Source: Sorghum bicolor (Eukaryota > Streptophyta > Magnoliopsida > Poales > Poaceae). Taken from it: a stretch of DNA of 64,000 bases. This document shows positions 10,152-21,529 of the stretch, one piece after another. The translations under genes were made by a program, and so were the position numbers. The notes below the pieces were generated by a model. The model searched no databases. It saw nothing but the letters and a program-made list of their open reading frames with translations, and was not told the DNA's origin. Each line of letters opens with the position of its first letter. Within the stretch, counting starts at the first letter, position 1. Location of the stretch: NCBI RefSeq assembly GCF_000003195.3, contig NC_012871.2, positions 15,322,293-15,386,292 on the forward strand. The letters run 5' to 3'.

Positions 10152-11483
10152 GATTTCATGGTCTCTGAGATTAGGATACTATTGTTGATGGATTCAAGGG
10201 CTCTCATCAGCTTCCCTATGCACATCGGCTGACATATCTGATTTTTCGAGGTTGTGTTGATCCACTTCTACCTCAGATCCAAGGAGAGCTGACAGACACC
10301 ATGACAGTCTTCCCTCACTATGATCTCTAATAGATGATGAGGACTCATGTTGACTTGAGAGCACCAATACCACCACCAGCACCACGAGCATCAGCTCCAG
10401 CTCCTACACCTAGGGCTACACATAGTTCAGGGGTTGTGCTCGAGACAGAGGAGGAGCAGGACACAACTATAGGAGCAGTGGCAGACGTAGAGGTTGAGGG
10501 TGAGTTTGAGTTCACCTCGGGCAGCTCAGATGATGATTATCACCAGCCCATCCCTGATCTCCCTCCTTGGCAGCACAGCCATGAGGCTGGCAGCTCTACC
10601 TCCACTAACCCAGCTCTAATAGCGATACTAGATAGGATGAGGACCGATTAGCAGAGGATGGCTGAGGACGAGGCTAGACGTGATAGAGAGCAAGCTACCA
10701 CAATTGTTGTACTTTAGGCTTGCTAGGATGAGCTCTAGTGCCAGCTTTAGTGGTAGCACCAGGGGTCATAGTCCCACAGACTCCACTTCCAGGTGTTCCC
10801 CTTGTCGGTCCATCTACTATTACGACTCTAGCATTACAGCCTGGTGGGCTTCAGAGTCAGTGTCAGTAGCCGCTCCAGCTCCCTGCTTAGAGTTAGCCAT
10901 TCACGACTCCACCGCACCAAGTTTCTCAAGGTGCTATCTCTGCTAGCTTTGGACAGACACCACAGTTCATGCTGCTTTGCACGAGTTTCACTCCTCAGTC
11001 CCATACTGTGTCGCACTTGGCTCATGAGACTTCTGCTGGACAAGAGTTGTCCTTCTCTTACAGTGCTCTTACCGGCATGCCGACTCCTCTCCACCAGGCT
11101 CCAGTGACTTCTACAATTTTTTTCATGACTATGGAGCTATTGTCCTCCTCAGTAGCTTTGTTTGAGCAGCTTGTTCAGTCATCTACCATTCGAGAGGCTT
11201 TAGCAACAGCTACAGAGTCTATGCTAGCCACATCTACTAGAGTTGAGACACAGATAGAGACTAAGACCACACAGCTGACAGCTATAGAGCCTACAGAGCC
11301 GACCCAGACCGCTTCACCTGCATGTGATGATATTGAGGGTCACGTAGATGTTTAACCCAGTACAGCTTCCCAGCGATCAACTAACAAGGATTCTGATGTT
11401 GACATGGCTCAGTTTGAGGCCATTCCTCGTGACTCGTCCACCCTGCCTCCACCTATAGACTCTTATGTTTTTGGCGCTTGATG
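10152..11483 (+). pseudogene. Element 2 envelope-position ORF, C-terminal low-complexity part
   Basis: Several open pieces (10334-10651, 10969-11355) encode proline/alanine-rich, acidic and serine/threonine-rich sequence. An example is PPPAPRASAPAPTP, followed by an acidic EEEQD stretch. They are separated by stops and frameshifts. They look like the disordered tail of the ORF at 9684. The last coding-like bases end near 11480, just before the first polypurine tract. Confidence 0.45.
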
Positions 11484-11883
11484 CCAAAGGGGAGAGGGAG
11501 AGTATGTTAGATTTAGGGGGAGCTTGTGAGATGGCACTTTGGTTCTTTGTGCGATACTTTTTGCATCATATCTACTTTTATGCATTGTGTGATATATACT
11601 CTTTAGTTATGTTTAATGGATACTAGACATGACATGTTTGCTAATTTGGTTATTTCTCTATGTCATGTGGTTTGGCTCATATTGCTTTGCTTCCATGTTT
11701 TACTCTGATTTCATATGAGCCACTTGTTTCTCCTATTGCACTCAACTCATGGCTTGGTTCATACAAGCATGTCTAATCTTTTTGTTCTTATTGTCACATG
11801 CTTATATGAACCAAGTTGTTGAAAACCTCACATTCTTTCACATACTCGAGGTTGTTGTCATCAATCACCAAAAAGGGGGAGAT
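11484..11883 (+). other. Multiple polypurine tracts and 3' untranslated region of element 2
   Basis: Three G-rich purine tracts occur on the plus strand: CCAAAGGGGAGAGGGAGAG (about 11485), TTTAGGGGGAG (about 11511) and CCAAAAAGGGGGAGAT (11868-11883, touching the LTR). The T-rich stretch between them has no coding potential. Confidence 0.7.
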
Positions 11884-13371
11884 TGAAAGCATCTAGGTCT
11901 CTAATGAGCTTCGGTGATTAATAACAATGTTGATTACTATGACTAACGTGTGTTTTGCTGTGGCAAATCATTTGAGTTAGGGCATGGTAATGGTGATCGA
12001 TGGACTAGTGTGTTCATGCCTACTTGATGGTGGAAATCATTTCGGTTTTTAAAGGATTGTTGGACATCATCAAGACTAGACTAAGTTTAAGTGCCATTTG
12101 GAGTTGAAGGGTGCTTAGAGTAGTTTAGGACTTTGTTTTTGCTTTAACCATACTATTAAGCGGGGCAACAAATGGATACCTTGACCTAGGCAAGGCTTTA
12201 GGTTTAGGTGTGGTGCACACTTGTCAAATCTAGCACTAGGAAGCTTAGAGGAAGTCCTTAGATCGAGAGGATCAAACTTCATTTTGGAAAGTTCGCGATT
12301 CGATGAAGTCTTGATTGAGTCTAGACACCGAAAGCTGGCATCGGACACAACAGGGGAGCTGTTTGTGCGTCCGGTGTATACTGGTTTTGGTTTAGCGTGC
12401 CACGTGTCTAGGGATAGGCACCAGATGCGTGCACCGGACCTACGGTGTGTGTGTGTTCCCTTACCCACAGAGGGTGTAAAACTGGTTTCCTCACCGGACG
12501 CATCCAGGGTGAGGACACCGGATGCGCCTGTGCGTCCGATGTGAGCAGGTTTTCAAAGTACAACTAGCCATTGGAGTAGTACTGGACTCACTGCAGAGAG
12601 CGTCCGGTGCAACATAAAAAGTGTCTGGTGCATATGAAATCTGCTAATTTTATATGGCCGGCTATTGGACTTTATGGGGGGTATTTATACTTCTCCACCT
12701 CATCTAAGATAGGTCTTTTGCCCATTTGTTTAGCTGAGAAATACCTTGTGGTGCAAGGGAGAAGCAAGAGCCTAGAGAGGATTGAGATTTGAGTGATTTC
12801 TCGAGAGATCCTTCTCTAGTGAGAATCAAGAGTTCTAGTCCACCACTTTCTTTAGCCTTTTTTGGGTCAAGTGAGAGTTCTTTGCTTGTTACTCTTGGTG
12901 ATCGCCATCACCTAGATGGTTCGGTGGGGATTGGAGGCACGAAGATCACCCAGTATTCTTATGGGTGGCTCGTGCCAAGCTTGTGAGCGGTTGTTGGCGA
13001 TTCACCACGATGGAGTGTCGAAGAATCAGCCCGTAGAGAGCACTTGGTACTTACGCGGACCAAGGGGAAGCAAGGCCCTTGTGCGGGTGCTCCAATGAGG
13101 ACTAGTGAGGAATGGCGACTCTCCGATACCTTAGCAAAACATCACTGCATTCCTCTTTCTCTCACCCTTTCCTTTCTAGCATTTACATTCAGCACTTTAC
13201 ATTCTTAGAATTGCCATGCTAGAATAGGATTGGAACTAGGTTGCAAAACTTTTATCCGGTAGCTCTCTAGAACACAATTAGGCACAAGGGTTGAATTGAG
13301 GCCTATAGGTTGCTTAAATTTTTAGAGAAGCCCAATTCACCGCCCCCCTCTTGGGCATCTTGATCCTTTCA
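11884..13371 (+). repeat. 3' LTR of element 2
   Basis: The LTR starts TGAAAGCATC after the polypurine tract and ends GATCCTTTCA, giving a 6 bp terminal inverted repeat (TGAAAG/CTTTCA). A possible TATA box, GTATTTATAC, lies near 12680. The stretch 12330-12630 has the decamer TGCGTCCGGT and its complement several times. No coding sequence is present; the ORFs here are incidental. Confidence 0.8.
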
Positions 13372-13999
13372 GGGTGGTTGTGTGTTTTCTGTCCATGAAG
13401 GTTGCTCTATGCCTTGCAGAAACTCTAGCAAGCACATGAGTCTTATCTATTGCACCTACACAGTCCTATAAGAACTACAACAAAATAAGAAAAAACATCA
13501 CTAAAGTGAATACACCACTCAATTGAACTGAAGCTAAGGAATCCAACCTTAAAAATGGATTCCACTTCCAGTTGTTCTGAATTTTTGGGTGTACTACAGT
13601 TGCTAGCGGTTGATCATCTCATTCCTCAATTCTCCTATTGCATATAGGACTTCTTTAAAGTGGATTGATCACTCAATTGCTTTCTAGAGACCGCCTAAAA
13701 AGGGGATTGATCACCCTAAATCTCTAGTTGTGTCCTACCACTAATAGAAACATGGCAACTTGTTCTTCAATTGTGTTATTAATACTGTCCCTGAGCAAAG
13801 CCCTACTGCAAAACAAATCGCAGAGTCAGAAGAATGGGGCCCTCCTCATCTTAAGTAGCTCCATGTAGTGAACATCCTAGCTATGGTAGATGAACGTAAA
13901 GTTGACGGCCCTTTCTTGGTCTCTGGCAGTCATAGGTCTATAGCTAATTCCTCTCCTAGAACTCATTATTCTCATGAATCTAAGCCACATCCAAGCATT
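13372..13999. other. Unassigned sequence
   Basis: AT-rich sequence flanking element 2. Repeated words such as GATTGATCACTCAATTG (around 13667) occur, but no coding region or mobile-element end is recognised. It may be intron or genic flank of the minus-strand leader described next. Confidence 0.3.
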
Positions 14000-14608
14000 G
14001 ATCACAGAAACCATGGGACTAAACAAGAATGTGGACAGGAATTAGAACAACAAGGCAACACATTGAGTTAAGTGAAGATAAAGCATTAGATCAGCTGCAT
14101 CACCAAATGGTGCGCCACCCAGATCTACCCAAAAAACAGACTTCACCGCCAAATATGACAATCCTAGGGTTACGAGATCCACAAGTACCAAATCCAATAG
14201 TAGCATGACTCGAACCCTAACCATTATGTAAGATCGGCTGTGACACCGTGTTGCGCCACCGAGATCAACAAGCATCATAGACCAAACCATAAAGCTCAAC
14301 TACGAAATCGGCATATGAACTCTTCGGTTTCAAGAAACAATTGCTGCTAACAAAGAAAATGGGTAGAAAATAGGAGCGAGGAGGAAGGGAACGAGCCACG
14401 ATACCGGGAACCATCATGCCTTACCAGCAACGTCGACGGGAAGAACCCGCCACAAGGAATCTAAAGAGGAGGGAGGACGGGTGGAAAAGAGAAGGCGACA
14501 CGAGAGCGGACGAGTGTCGCAGAGTGAGAGCGGCGGCTATTGCAGGCGAGAGCGTGTGAACAGTGTCTAGTGAAACCCTAGCTAGGGCGGTGAGCGGGCT
14601 CTTTTATA
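14000..14608 (-). promoter_or_regulatory. Candidate minus-strand promoter and 5' leader
   Basis: On the minus strand TATAAAAG (14601-14608) is followed after about 25-30 bases by a telo-box-like CTAGGGTTT (complement at 14572-14580). A C/T-rich, GC-rich leader follows (about 14570-14420). A possible 5' splice site GTAAGG lies near 14425, then T-rich, intron-like sequence containing GGTTCGAG and GTAGATCTGG. Telo-boxes near a plant transcription start are typical of genes for translation and housekeeping. The gene body would lie to the left, where the Sirevirus-like LTR now sits, so the gene may be cut off or the promoter may be a fragment. No coding exon is identified. Confidence 0.4.
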
Positions 14609-16043
14609 GGATGGCCAACCGAGGCCACCTTATCCCACCACTTAGGCCACGCGAATTGTTGGCCAGTGCTGGGCTGAGTTGGGAAGGCAGATTTGGCCTT
14701 TCAAGGCTGGCCAGGCCAACGTGGTACAGCCGACCCGTCCTGACCATGCCCCAAGCCCAGAACAACGAACCAAACATCCAAATCCCGACCCAGCTAAGCT
14801 TTGGCCACACCTAGACTTGAACCAAACACACCCCAAATGTCTACATTAGACCTGCAACCCCAAAAGTTGAAACCTTTTTTTCTTTTTTCTTTCTCATGCC
14901 ACGCTCAACCAATTTTCAATAATATAAGGTAGCTAGTATCGAAGTGTTGCATATGCTGGGTGCATGGATGTAATAACTTAAGAAATAAAGATGATACTCG
15001 AAGTCGTAAAAGTCCTTGTGGCATAAGTACCATGCAATCCGATAATATATAAAGCCAGTTTTAATTGAGGTTTTATAAGAAAAATTTATGAACACTAAAT
15101 AAACTAGTGGCATAGTATTAATGAACAGAGATAAAATAAAAATTTTACGAGATGAAATGAAATAAATTTCATGAGGATAAAACTTGCACTTAACACATAA
15201 GTCTTGAAAACAAGATATAAACCCACCCGTTGAGAGTCTGAGACCGAGCTAGCACCATTGTATAGCTTAATTTGGATGGAACATACAGTACACCAAGATA
15301 AATAGATGTAAACGACGAACAGGCTGCATGCTGATGAGTGTGTAGGGTTGAAAGTGATACGGATAATTCTTCGTTCTGATCCGCTCCGAATCTAAATTTT
15401 AAAGATATAAATAAATAATTTGAATATCTGTGCGGATATGGATAATCATATCTAAATCCAATTCATATCCTTAAAATTCGAATTTGAAGTGGCTGGAAGC
15501 GTAGGATTATCCACACCACTGGTGCGTATATACTCTGCACAACTTGTGGCGGTGCAGCAGCAGCTACTACTCTAGCTTTTCCGCCGCAGCGGCACGACCA
15601 CGTACAGCTACAGTGCCCAATGATGACAGGTGTGCTGTGTACGTTCCCATGAGCATGATGCATGTTTGGTAACTAACATGCATGCTGCACGTTATGATGA
15701 TGCACTATAGCTAGCTAGCTATAGCTACTCGATCCATCGATCGATCAAAATGGAGTAACAAATTTAATTAATAATAAACAGTCAACCACTTGGAAGAGAA
15801 CCCATGGACACACACGAAACGCAACAGATTTTTGACCTGCGCCCGACGCCGGAATCATTGCACCCACGAAACATCACGCGTCGGGGCAACAGTGCCCAAA
15901 CTGCCTCTCGATCCATGTCGTCGATGATAGATGTCAGAGTGGAATGAATCACAGCTTGACATGCTAGCTAGCACATCCACGCCTCTGTCAGTACTCGCGT
16001 CGTGCAGCATGCATCTCAACGTAAGCTAGCACTTGCAACGCAA
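14609..16043. other. Unassigned low-copy sequence
   Basis: The first 200 bp are GC-rich and lie upstream of the candidate minus-strand promoter. The rest is AT-rich. Around 15350-15480 a GATACGGATA/ATATCC-type repetitive stretch occurs. Around 15690-15750 there are dense self-complementary words (TATAGCTAGCTAGCTATA, ATCGATCGATC). No coding region is supported. Confidence 0.35.
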
Positions 16044-16045
16044 TA

Positions 16046-16283
16046 CTCCCTCCGTCCTAAAAAAAAAAGTGTCGTTTTAGAATTTAAGACATCTTGTTTG
16101 ATTATCCGTCTTATTTAAAATTTTTACATAAATATTATATATTTCGTTAAGATCTATTTATCATTAGAGATACTTTACTAATGATTTATTTATTTTATAA
16201 TTTACATAAAATTTTTTAATAAGACGAACGGTCAAACACGATTTCTAAAAGTCAAAAATGTCACTTTTTTGGAACGGAGGGAG
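16046..16283. mobile_element. Stowaway MITE, complete (238 bp)
   Basis: The terminal inverted repeats are CTCCCTCCGTCCTAAAAAA at the left and its near complement ending GGAACGGAGGGAG at the right. A TA target duplication flanks it at 16044-16045 and 16284-16285. The inside is AT-rich and non-coding. This is the classical grass Stowaway structure mobilised by Tc1/mariner transposases. Confidence 0.92.
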
Positions 16284-16287
16284 TATA

Positions 16288-16498
16288 TATGTTGTTCAAG
16301 GTTGACTAAATTTTCAGTAAACAATATTCACATTTATATCTTTAAAATAGGTTTATTAAGAAAGTATATTTTATAATGAATTTAATGATATTTATTTTGT
16401 ATCACAAATCTTTGTATTTTTCTATAAATTTAATCAAACTTGAAAGTATTTGGTTTTTAAGAATTGCATTTCTTTGGTGGACGGAGAGAGGGTATATA
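16288..16498. mobile_element. Truncated, decayed Stowaway-like MITE
   Basis: The stretch with AATGATATTTATTTTGTATC and AATTTAATCAAACTTGAAAG, ending GGTGGACGGAGAGAGGGTA, resembles the right half of another grass Stowaway family (a degraded ACGGAGGGAGTA end). The left half is missing next to the complete MITE. Confidence 0.55.
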
Positions 16499-16837
16499 AG
16501 AGAGAAACAAGATGCATTATTAAATGATATATTGACCTTAATTATCGATGATGCAAATGCAAATGGCGATCGATGGAATTGCTTGCTTGGCAAATGGGCA
16601 ACTGCTACACGCCAAAGAGCGAGGCTGTCAACAGTGCATTCAATTTATAATCGAGATGCATGACCGTGATGGAATAATGGAGAGCTGCCACTGCCACTCC
16701 GAGCGAGATGAGATGATTGAATCCAAGGTCCATCCATATTCCGATCATCGACTGGTCGTTTTCGGATCATTGGCATTGGGGGCAATTGGAATTATCATCT
16801 GTTTAGGACAATGATGGGTCGGTCCATCGACTTTGAA
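16499..16837. other. Unassigned sequence
   Basis: It contains short words such as GATGCAAATGCAAATGGCGATCGATGG and a short open frame. Nothing supports a gene. Confidence 0.3.
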
Positions 16838-17207
16838 TTATTTAATTTGCTTGGACTTTTTTCCAGCTCGCTCAATTATTAGTATATTCAAAAACTGTTT
16901 CATGCAATTCTTGTAATAACCTCAACCCGACTACGACTCTAACGAGTAGGGAGATCAAAAAAAATACTCTCTGGTCAACATTAGGTAGTGTTAAGGCAAC
17001 CCACACCATCTATGCTTTATTTAATTTGCTTGGACCTTTTTTTCAGCTCGCTCAATTATTAGTATATATATATTCGAAAACTGTTTTATGCAATTCTTGT
17101 AAAAACCTTAACCCGACTACAACTCTAACAAGTAGGAAGATCAACAAAAAAAAATAACTCTGATCTATTTGGAATTTCAATATTAGCTAGTGTTAGGGCA
17201 ACCCACC
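16838..17207. repeat. Diverged tandem duplication, period 179 bp
   Basis: Copy 1 (from 16838) and copy 2 (from 17017) both begin TTATTTAATTTGCTTGGAC. Both continue through CAGCTCGCTCAATTATTAG, GCAATTCTTGTAA and AACCCGACTAC to GGCAACCCAC. Copy 2 has a few small insertions and substitutions. Confidence 0.85.
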
Positions 17208-18116
17208 ACCTACTAGAGCTACTACTTGTGGTGGCACATGCATATACATGCCTTCCAAAAGATACATGCACGAGGCCATGCATGCCATCTCTACTTGTGG
17301 AGAGAGTGAGAGCCTTTATTGAGAGGGAAATCCGCGCTTTCGGGTTCACAAGGGCAAGAGACGACACAGGCAGTTGCCATCTTGATGATGTGAAACCACG
17401 ATATTGATCGTCTCAAACTTCCAATTGTTCAATTCAGCATGTGTGCTATATGGGATATCGAATTGTATAGTCACTTTCAGGTTGCTACGGGATATGCTAA
17501 GCTATACTTGTGTTCGTTGCCTAGAAAACATTTGGTTAGCATGCAGAACCAACTAGTAGGCTGCGAACGAAACATTTATCGATCGGTTTCAGAAAACTAG
17601 AACTATGCCTGTTCCAGTTTGAGTTTGTCGGACGGTTCTCAGCTAGCAGTTTTTCAGAAGAACCTTTGAGATATCCACATCATCTGCGCTGATCCGCATT
17701 ATGTTGCGTGTGCGTGCGTGGCTTCAAGGTGCAGCTTTCAACTGCACCACTGCACACAGCCGGCCGCAACCATGCGTACAAATGGCAAACCAGCGACATC
17801 CCCTCTCTCCCTCACTCACTCATGATATATACATACATACATACACAAATACATATCATCAGCATTATCCACCAACACACATTCACGCTTGGTATATATA
17901 TATATTGTTTATTCTCTGGCTGCTTGCACTCGCCTGTCTGTGATCCATCCACATATATATTGTCCTTGTCAAGCCCACAGAAACAAGCTAAGCCGGTGGG
18001 TGGTTAAGGAGGAAGTTATGTTGCTTGCAGCATGGAAAACGATAGATGTATATATCCCAATGCATTTTAATTTGGTCAAAATACATATGCAGAATATTTC
18101 TGAAGAGAAATACATA
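17208..18116. other. Unassigned sequence with microsatellites
   Basis: No coding region is supported. There are CATA repeats (17828-17850) and TA runs (17892-17904, 17952-17960). A C/T-rich block around 17795-17820 followed by these repeats resembles a plant 5' untranslated leader, but no gene follows. Confidence 0.3.
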
Positions 18117-18130
18117 TATTCCTGAACAAG

Positions 18131-18400
18131 CGAAAGAGCCTGTAGCCTAATGGTTTTGTGAGCCTCGGTAGTACCTCAAGTCCTGAGTTTGACTCTCTAT
18201 GAAAGCGAATTTTCAGGATTTGACAGCGTTGTGTTTTCAGTGGTAAGTGACGCGCATCGACAGCGAGGTGCCTATGGTGACTTCATCAATCTAGAGGATT
18301 TGTCGACTTAGTCTTCGAAGATACTTATAGAGATAGAACTTGTATGCGTGTGTTTATAGGGGTAAGTGTCTGTTGTAAATATCTGTGTTGATAAAAAAAA
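18131..18400 (+). mobile_element. tRNA-derived SINE, complete
   Basis: A tRNA-related head has an A-box-like segment in GTAGCCTAATGGTT (18142-18155) and a B-box-like GAGTTTGACTC (18185-18195). A conserved body follows with GGTAAGTGACG and CGACAGCGAGGTGCC, and the element ends GTTGATAAAAAAAA. Flanking direct repeats TATTCCTGAACAAG (18117-18130) and TATTGCTGAACAAG (18401-18414) differ at one base and mark target-primed insertion. It is non-coding and would be transcribed by RNA polymerase III. Confidence 0.88.
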
Positions 18401-18414
18401 TATTGCTGAACAAG

Positions 18415-19290
18415 TTAGGACGATCTTCTTCGCTGTTTAATTTCTTGCCGGAATACTGTACAGAGACATGATGGGGTCCTTAGTATGAAGAACAACCAAG
18501 AAGACTACAAATGCTTACAGTACAGGGTCTGAGTCTAAGAGGCTATGATTGAAGAGTTGAAACATGCATGAAAGGCTCGCGATCTCTCTGCAATGATGAT
18601 TTTCTAACAACAATATATAGATACTTCAGGAGTCATGCACGAAGCTTTTCAGCGAACAGAGATACTCTACTCATCTGAAAATGCTGCTGCTGGGTGCCAC
18701 GAAGCCACCAACAACCAAAGCGGTGTGTATGCAGGCTTTGATGTGATAGTTTATAAACTTGTGTCATCATATCATGGCATGTGCTTTACTCAACTAGTAT
18801 TTGCGTTGCCAACTTTATTTGACGTCTAATCAGGAATAATGTTGATTGGTATAAAGTTTGCCCCCGAAACCATATGCATATTGTGAACTTGACCAAAGGC
18901 TCAACGTCCATCCGTTGAAAATCCTAGCTATTATTATATTCAACCTGCTCGATTATATAGGAAAAATATGTGATAGATCATGATCATCACTTTTGTGTAT
19001 TAATTAGTTTAATAAAGACATAGTAATGAACTAAGTTCACCTGCTCCCTTAAGTGACTTCACTACGTGAACTGAGTGTATTTCAGTTGGTTAGATTTTTT
19101 TAGTTGGATATACTCACCTGGATTTAAGTTCTCAACTTAACATAGAAAATTCAATGGAACTAATTTTCACATCGACAACATAGTGGTATTGCATCATGCT
19201 CAATAAGAGATGTGATTTCCATCCATGTACATGTAAACAGATCTAGAATGGCTAGAGGGGAGAGATGAATAGCCTATAAAAAACGGTAAT
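18415..19290. other. Unassigned AT-rich sequence
   Basis: No gene or element end is recognised. Around 19245-19285 GGCTAGAGGGGAGAGATGAATAGCCTATAAAAAA resembles the beginning of a minus-oriented LTR common in grasses, but too little is left to assign. Confidence 0.3.
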
Positions 19291-19956
19291 GATATATGAC
19301 AAACATCTGTTCGACGAATCCACACATGGAACGACTCGACCGAGTCGTCGTCATCCGCTCCCGCATCCGCTCTTGGCCTCCTGCTCCACGCTCGCTTCTC
19401 ATCCCCACTCTGCAGCTCGCTCCCTCACCTACCCCACACCGGCTCTCGCGCCAGCGCGCAAGTTCCCTGCTACCCCCAGCCGCCCGTGCTCCCTCCCTTC
19501 CTCCGTTCCTCCCTTCTCTACGAGCTCCATGCTACCCCAGGCTCCCTGGCGACCTAGCTCTTGCTCCCCCACCAGAGATGAGGATGATGGCGGCGACTCC
19601 AGGTAGGTCGGTCTTTCTTTGGATCGGAGCCCTCCTCCTCCTTCTCCTCCTCCTCCTCCTCCTCCACCACTGGATCGGAGCCCTCCTCCTCCTCCTCCTC
19701 CTCCTCCTCCTCATCCTCATCCTGTGGATTTGAGCCTCCTCCTCCTCCTTCTCTGGCTCTGAGGGACACAATAGTGGATTGGGATCCTATTTTCTCCTTC
19801 CTCCGGCGAGCTCAAAGGTGATGGGCCAAGGCTAGAGCATCTTGCACCTCAAAAACCCATTCCCTTGCTGTTTTGTATGCTTTTTTCTGTGTTTCTCCGT
19901 GTTGTAATAGATTTTTTGGAGATGTTGCAAGAGATGATTTTCAAATGTTGCAATAG
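19291..19956. repeat. GC-rich stretch with CTC microsatellites, start of a dispersed repeat
   Basis: The sequence becomes C- and T-rich. At 19621-19735 a 51 bp unit starting GGATCGGAGCCCTCCTCC is repeated, each copy carrying a (CTC)n run. The open frames over it encode leucine or glutamate runs and are artefacts of the microsatellite. Just before 19957 appear GATGTTGCAAGAGATG and AATGTTGCAATAG, the same motif as after the solo LTR. Confidence 0.6.
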
Positions 19957-21524
19957 TGTTGACAGTAGATAAGTCCTCTTTTTAACCGTCAACATAACAT
20001 GAGAAAGGACTAAAATCAGCTAATCATCTAGCTATTGGGGTTTACACTAATAGAATTCCATGAGTTTTGGTGATTGTCTATTTCTGCAAGGGGTTATCGG
20101 AATAAGAACAAAAGGAGGTCCACATGTCGAATTACATAGAGAAAAGACCACATCGGTAACTCAAGAATACTCCAGAAGACTCGTGAAGGCAACCCTACAA
20201 AGTGGGGCCCACTTGGCAGAGAGCCAGGGGTAGGTGCCCATAGGGCAGGGGGGCCCTATAGCCAATCAGCTGCAACCTTGTGGATCCTGCCTCCACCACC
20301 TTTGAGGAGTAATCGTGGCCATCTATCAAGGTCGATTTGATTCAAGGGTTGTGGTGCTTCCTAGAGGGCTATAAATACAGGCCTAAGCCCCTTGGGAGGA
20401 GAAATTCATTCTATTCTATCATCAAGAGAATTTAGAGAAGCCTAGAGCCACCATCTCAATTAGAGTTCCATAGTTCTTTAGCATAGCTATATAGGAATAG
20501 ATCTAGAAGGAGTCAAGCCTAGCTTGGAGTCCACATCTATCGTCGTTCTTGGTAATTTCTTATTCTTTATTGTAGTATTCATATTAGTTCTTACTATTAT
20601 GAAAATGACTTTGATCTATTTGATTATATTAGAATTGACTTTATTCTATTTTCTTATGTTCTCAATTATATTGTTATTAGTTTACTTTAATTATATGCTT
20701 AGCGCAGTAAGTTTAGAATTATGTTTATGCATAGGATCATATAGCGCTTACTCATTGGGCCAATAGGTGAGTGGTAGATATTGTATAGGTGAGATGCCTA
20801 GACCGTATTTATCCGCGATTACTTCTTATAGTCCAGATCGTGAGGTAGATCGCAGGAGTGATAGTCCTGTTGAGTCCGTTGTAGTCCTCCTCCTGAGTAT
20901 AAGGACCATAGAGCACTATTATTATAGAGAAGTGATTGCTCTGTTCATGATCTTTCTTGGTAATGTCACTATACATAGATATAACCTTTTCTTATGATGA
21001 TGCTAGGTGTAATTGCACTAATTATTGTCTGTTTTGACAATACAGTTAGAATACTTAGGATTTATTCTTGTAGATCATCCTAATCCATGCTAGTGTCATA
21101 GACTTAGAGTACTCTATTGAGATGATTATCATATTTACAGGCTATGTGCTCTCAATTATTATTTGTCACTTATTATTTATATTCATATTATTTATCTTAT
21201 GTGACACTTATCCTGCATGAGAGATAGATAAAGACATGGTTATGTTCTCCATGACCACATACAATGCTCATTGCTCATTATCCAATGTAGTGCCTTCCCA
21301 GTGGTAAATATATAAATAACGATACCTGGATTACTCCCGGTTAAAATGCTACATCGGTATTATCTATACGCTTGCGGATCCCTTATTCATTTTCTAGAAA
21401 AACATATATACTAGCACCTTTGTTTCATGCTGGGGATGACAACCTAGTTTAAGTGGTGTTAGAGGTATTCATATGGATAGATTTAGAAGTCTATTTATAG
21501 TAGTGACGCTAAGAAATACCAACA
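19957..21524 (+). repeat. Solo LTR of a gypsy element (1568 bp)
   Basis: It begins TGTTGACAGTAG and ends AGAAATACCAACA. Perfect 5 bp duplications AATAG flank it (19952-19956 and 21525-21529). TATAAAT lies at 20370-20376. The end region with GCTTGCGGAT and the TGTTGAC start match, in opposite orientation, the LTRs of elements A and B. There is no internal region, so recombination between two LTRs has removed it. ORFs inside are incidental. Confidence 0.9.
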
Positions 21525-21529
21525 AATAG

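Larger units (their letters stand above)
9105..13371 (+). mobile_element. Element 2: 3' part of a Sirevirus-like LTR retrotransposon
   Basis: This is the remainder of an LTR element whose upstream part is separated by element 1 and lies outside the window. It shows a degenerate coding region at the envelope position, several polypurine tracts and a 3' LTR with TGAAAG/CTTTCA ends. An extra ORF between pol and 3' LTR, multiple polypurine tracts and CpG-rich LTR palindromes are known hallmarks of Sirevirus copia elements. No RT is present here to confirm the superfamily. Confidence 0.65.

Noticed and set aside
19289..19771. Several open frames up to 145 codons on both strands
   Set aside because: They are produced by the CTC/GAG microsatellite and encode leucine, arginine or glutamate runs; no domain is present.
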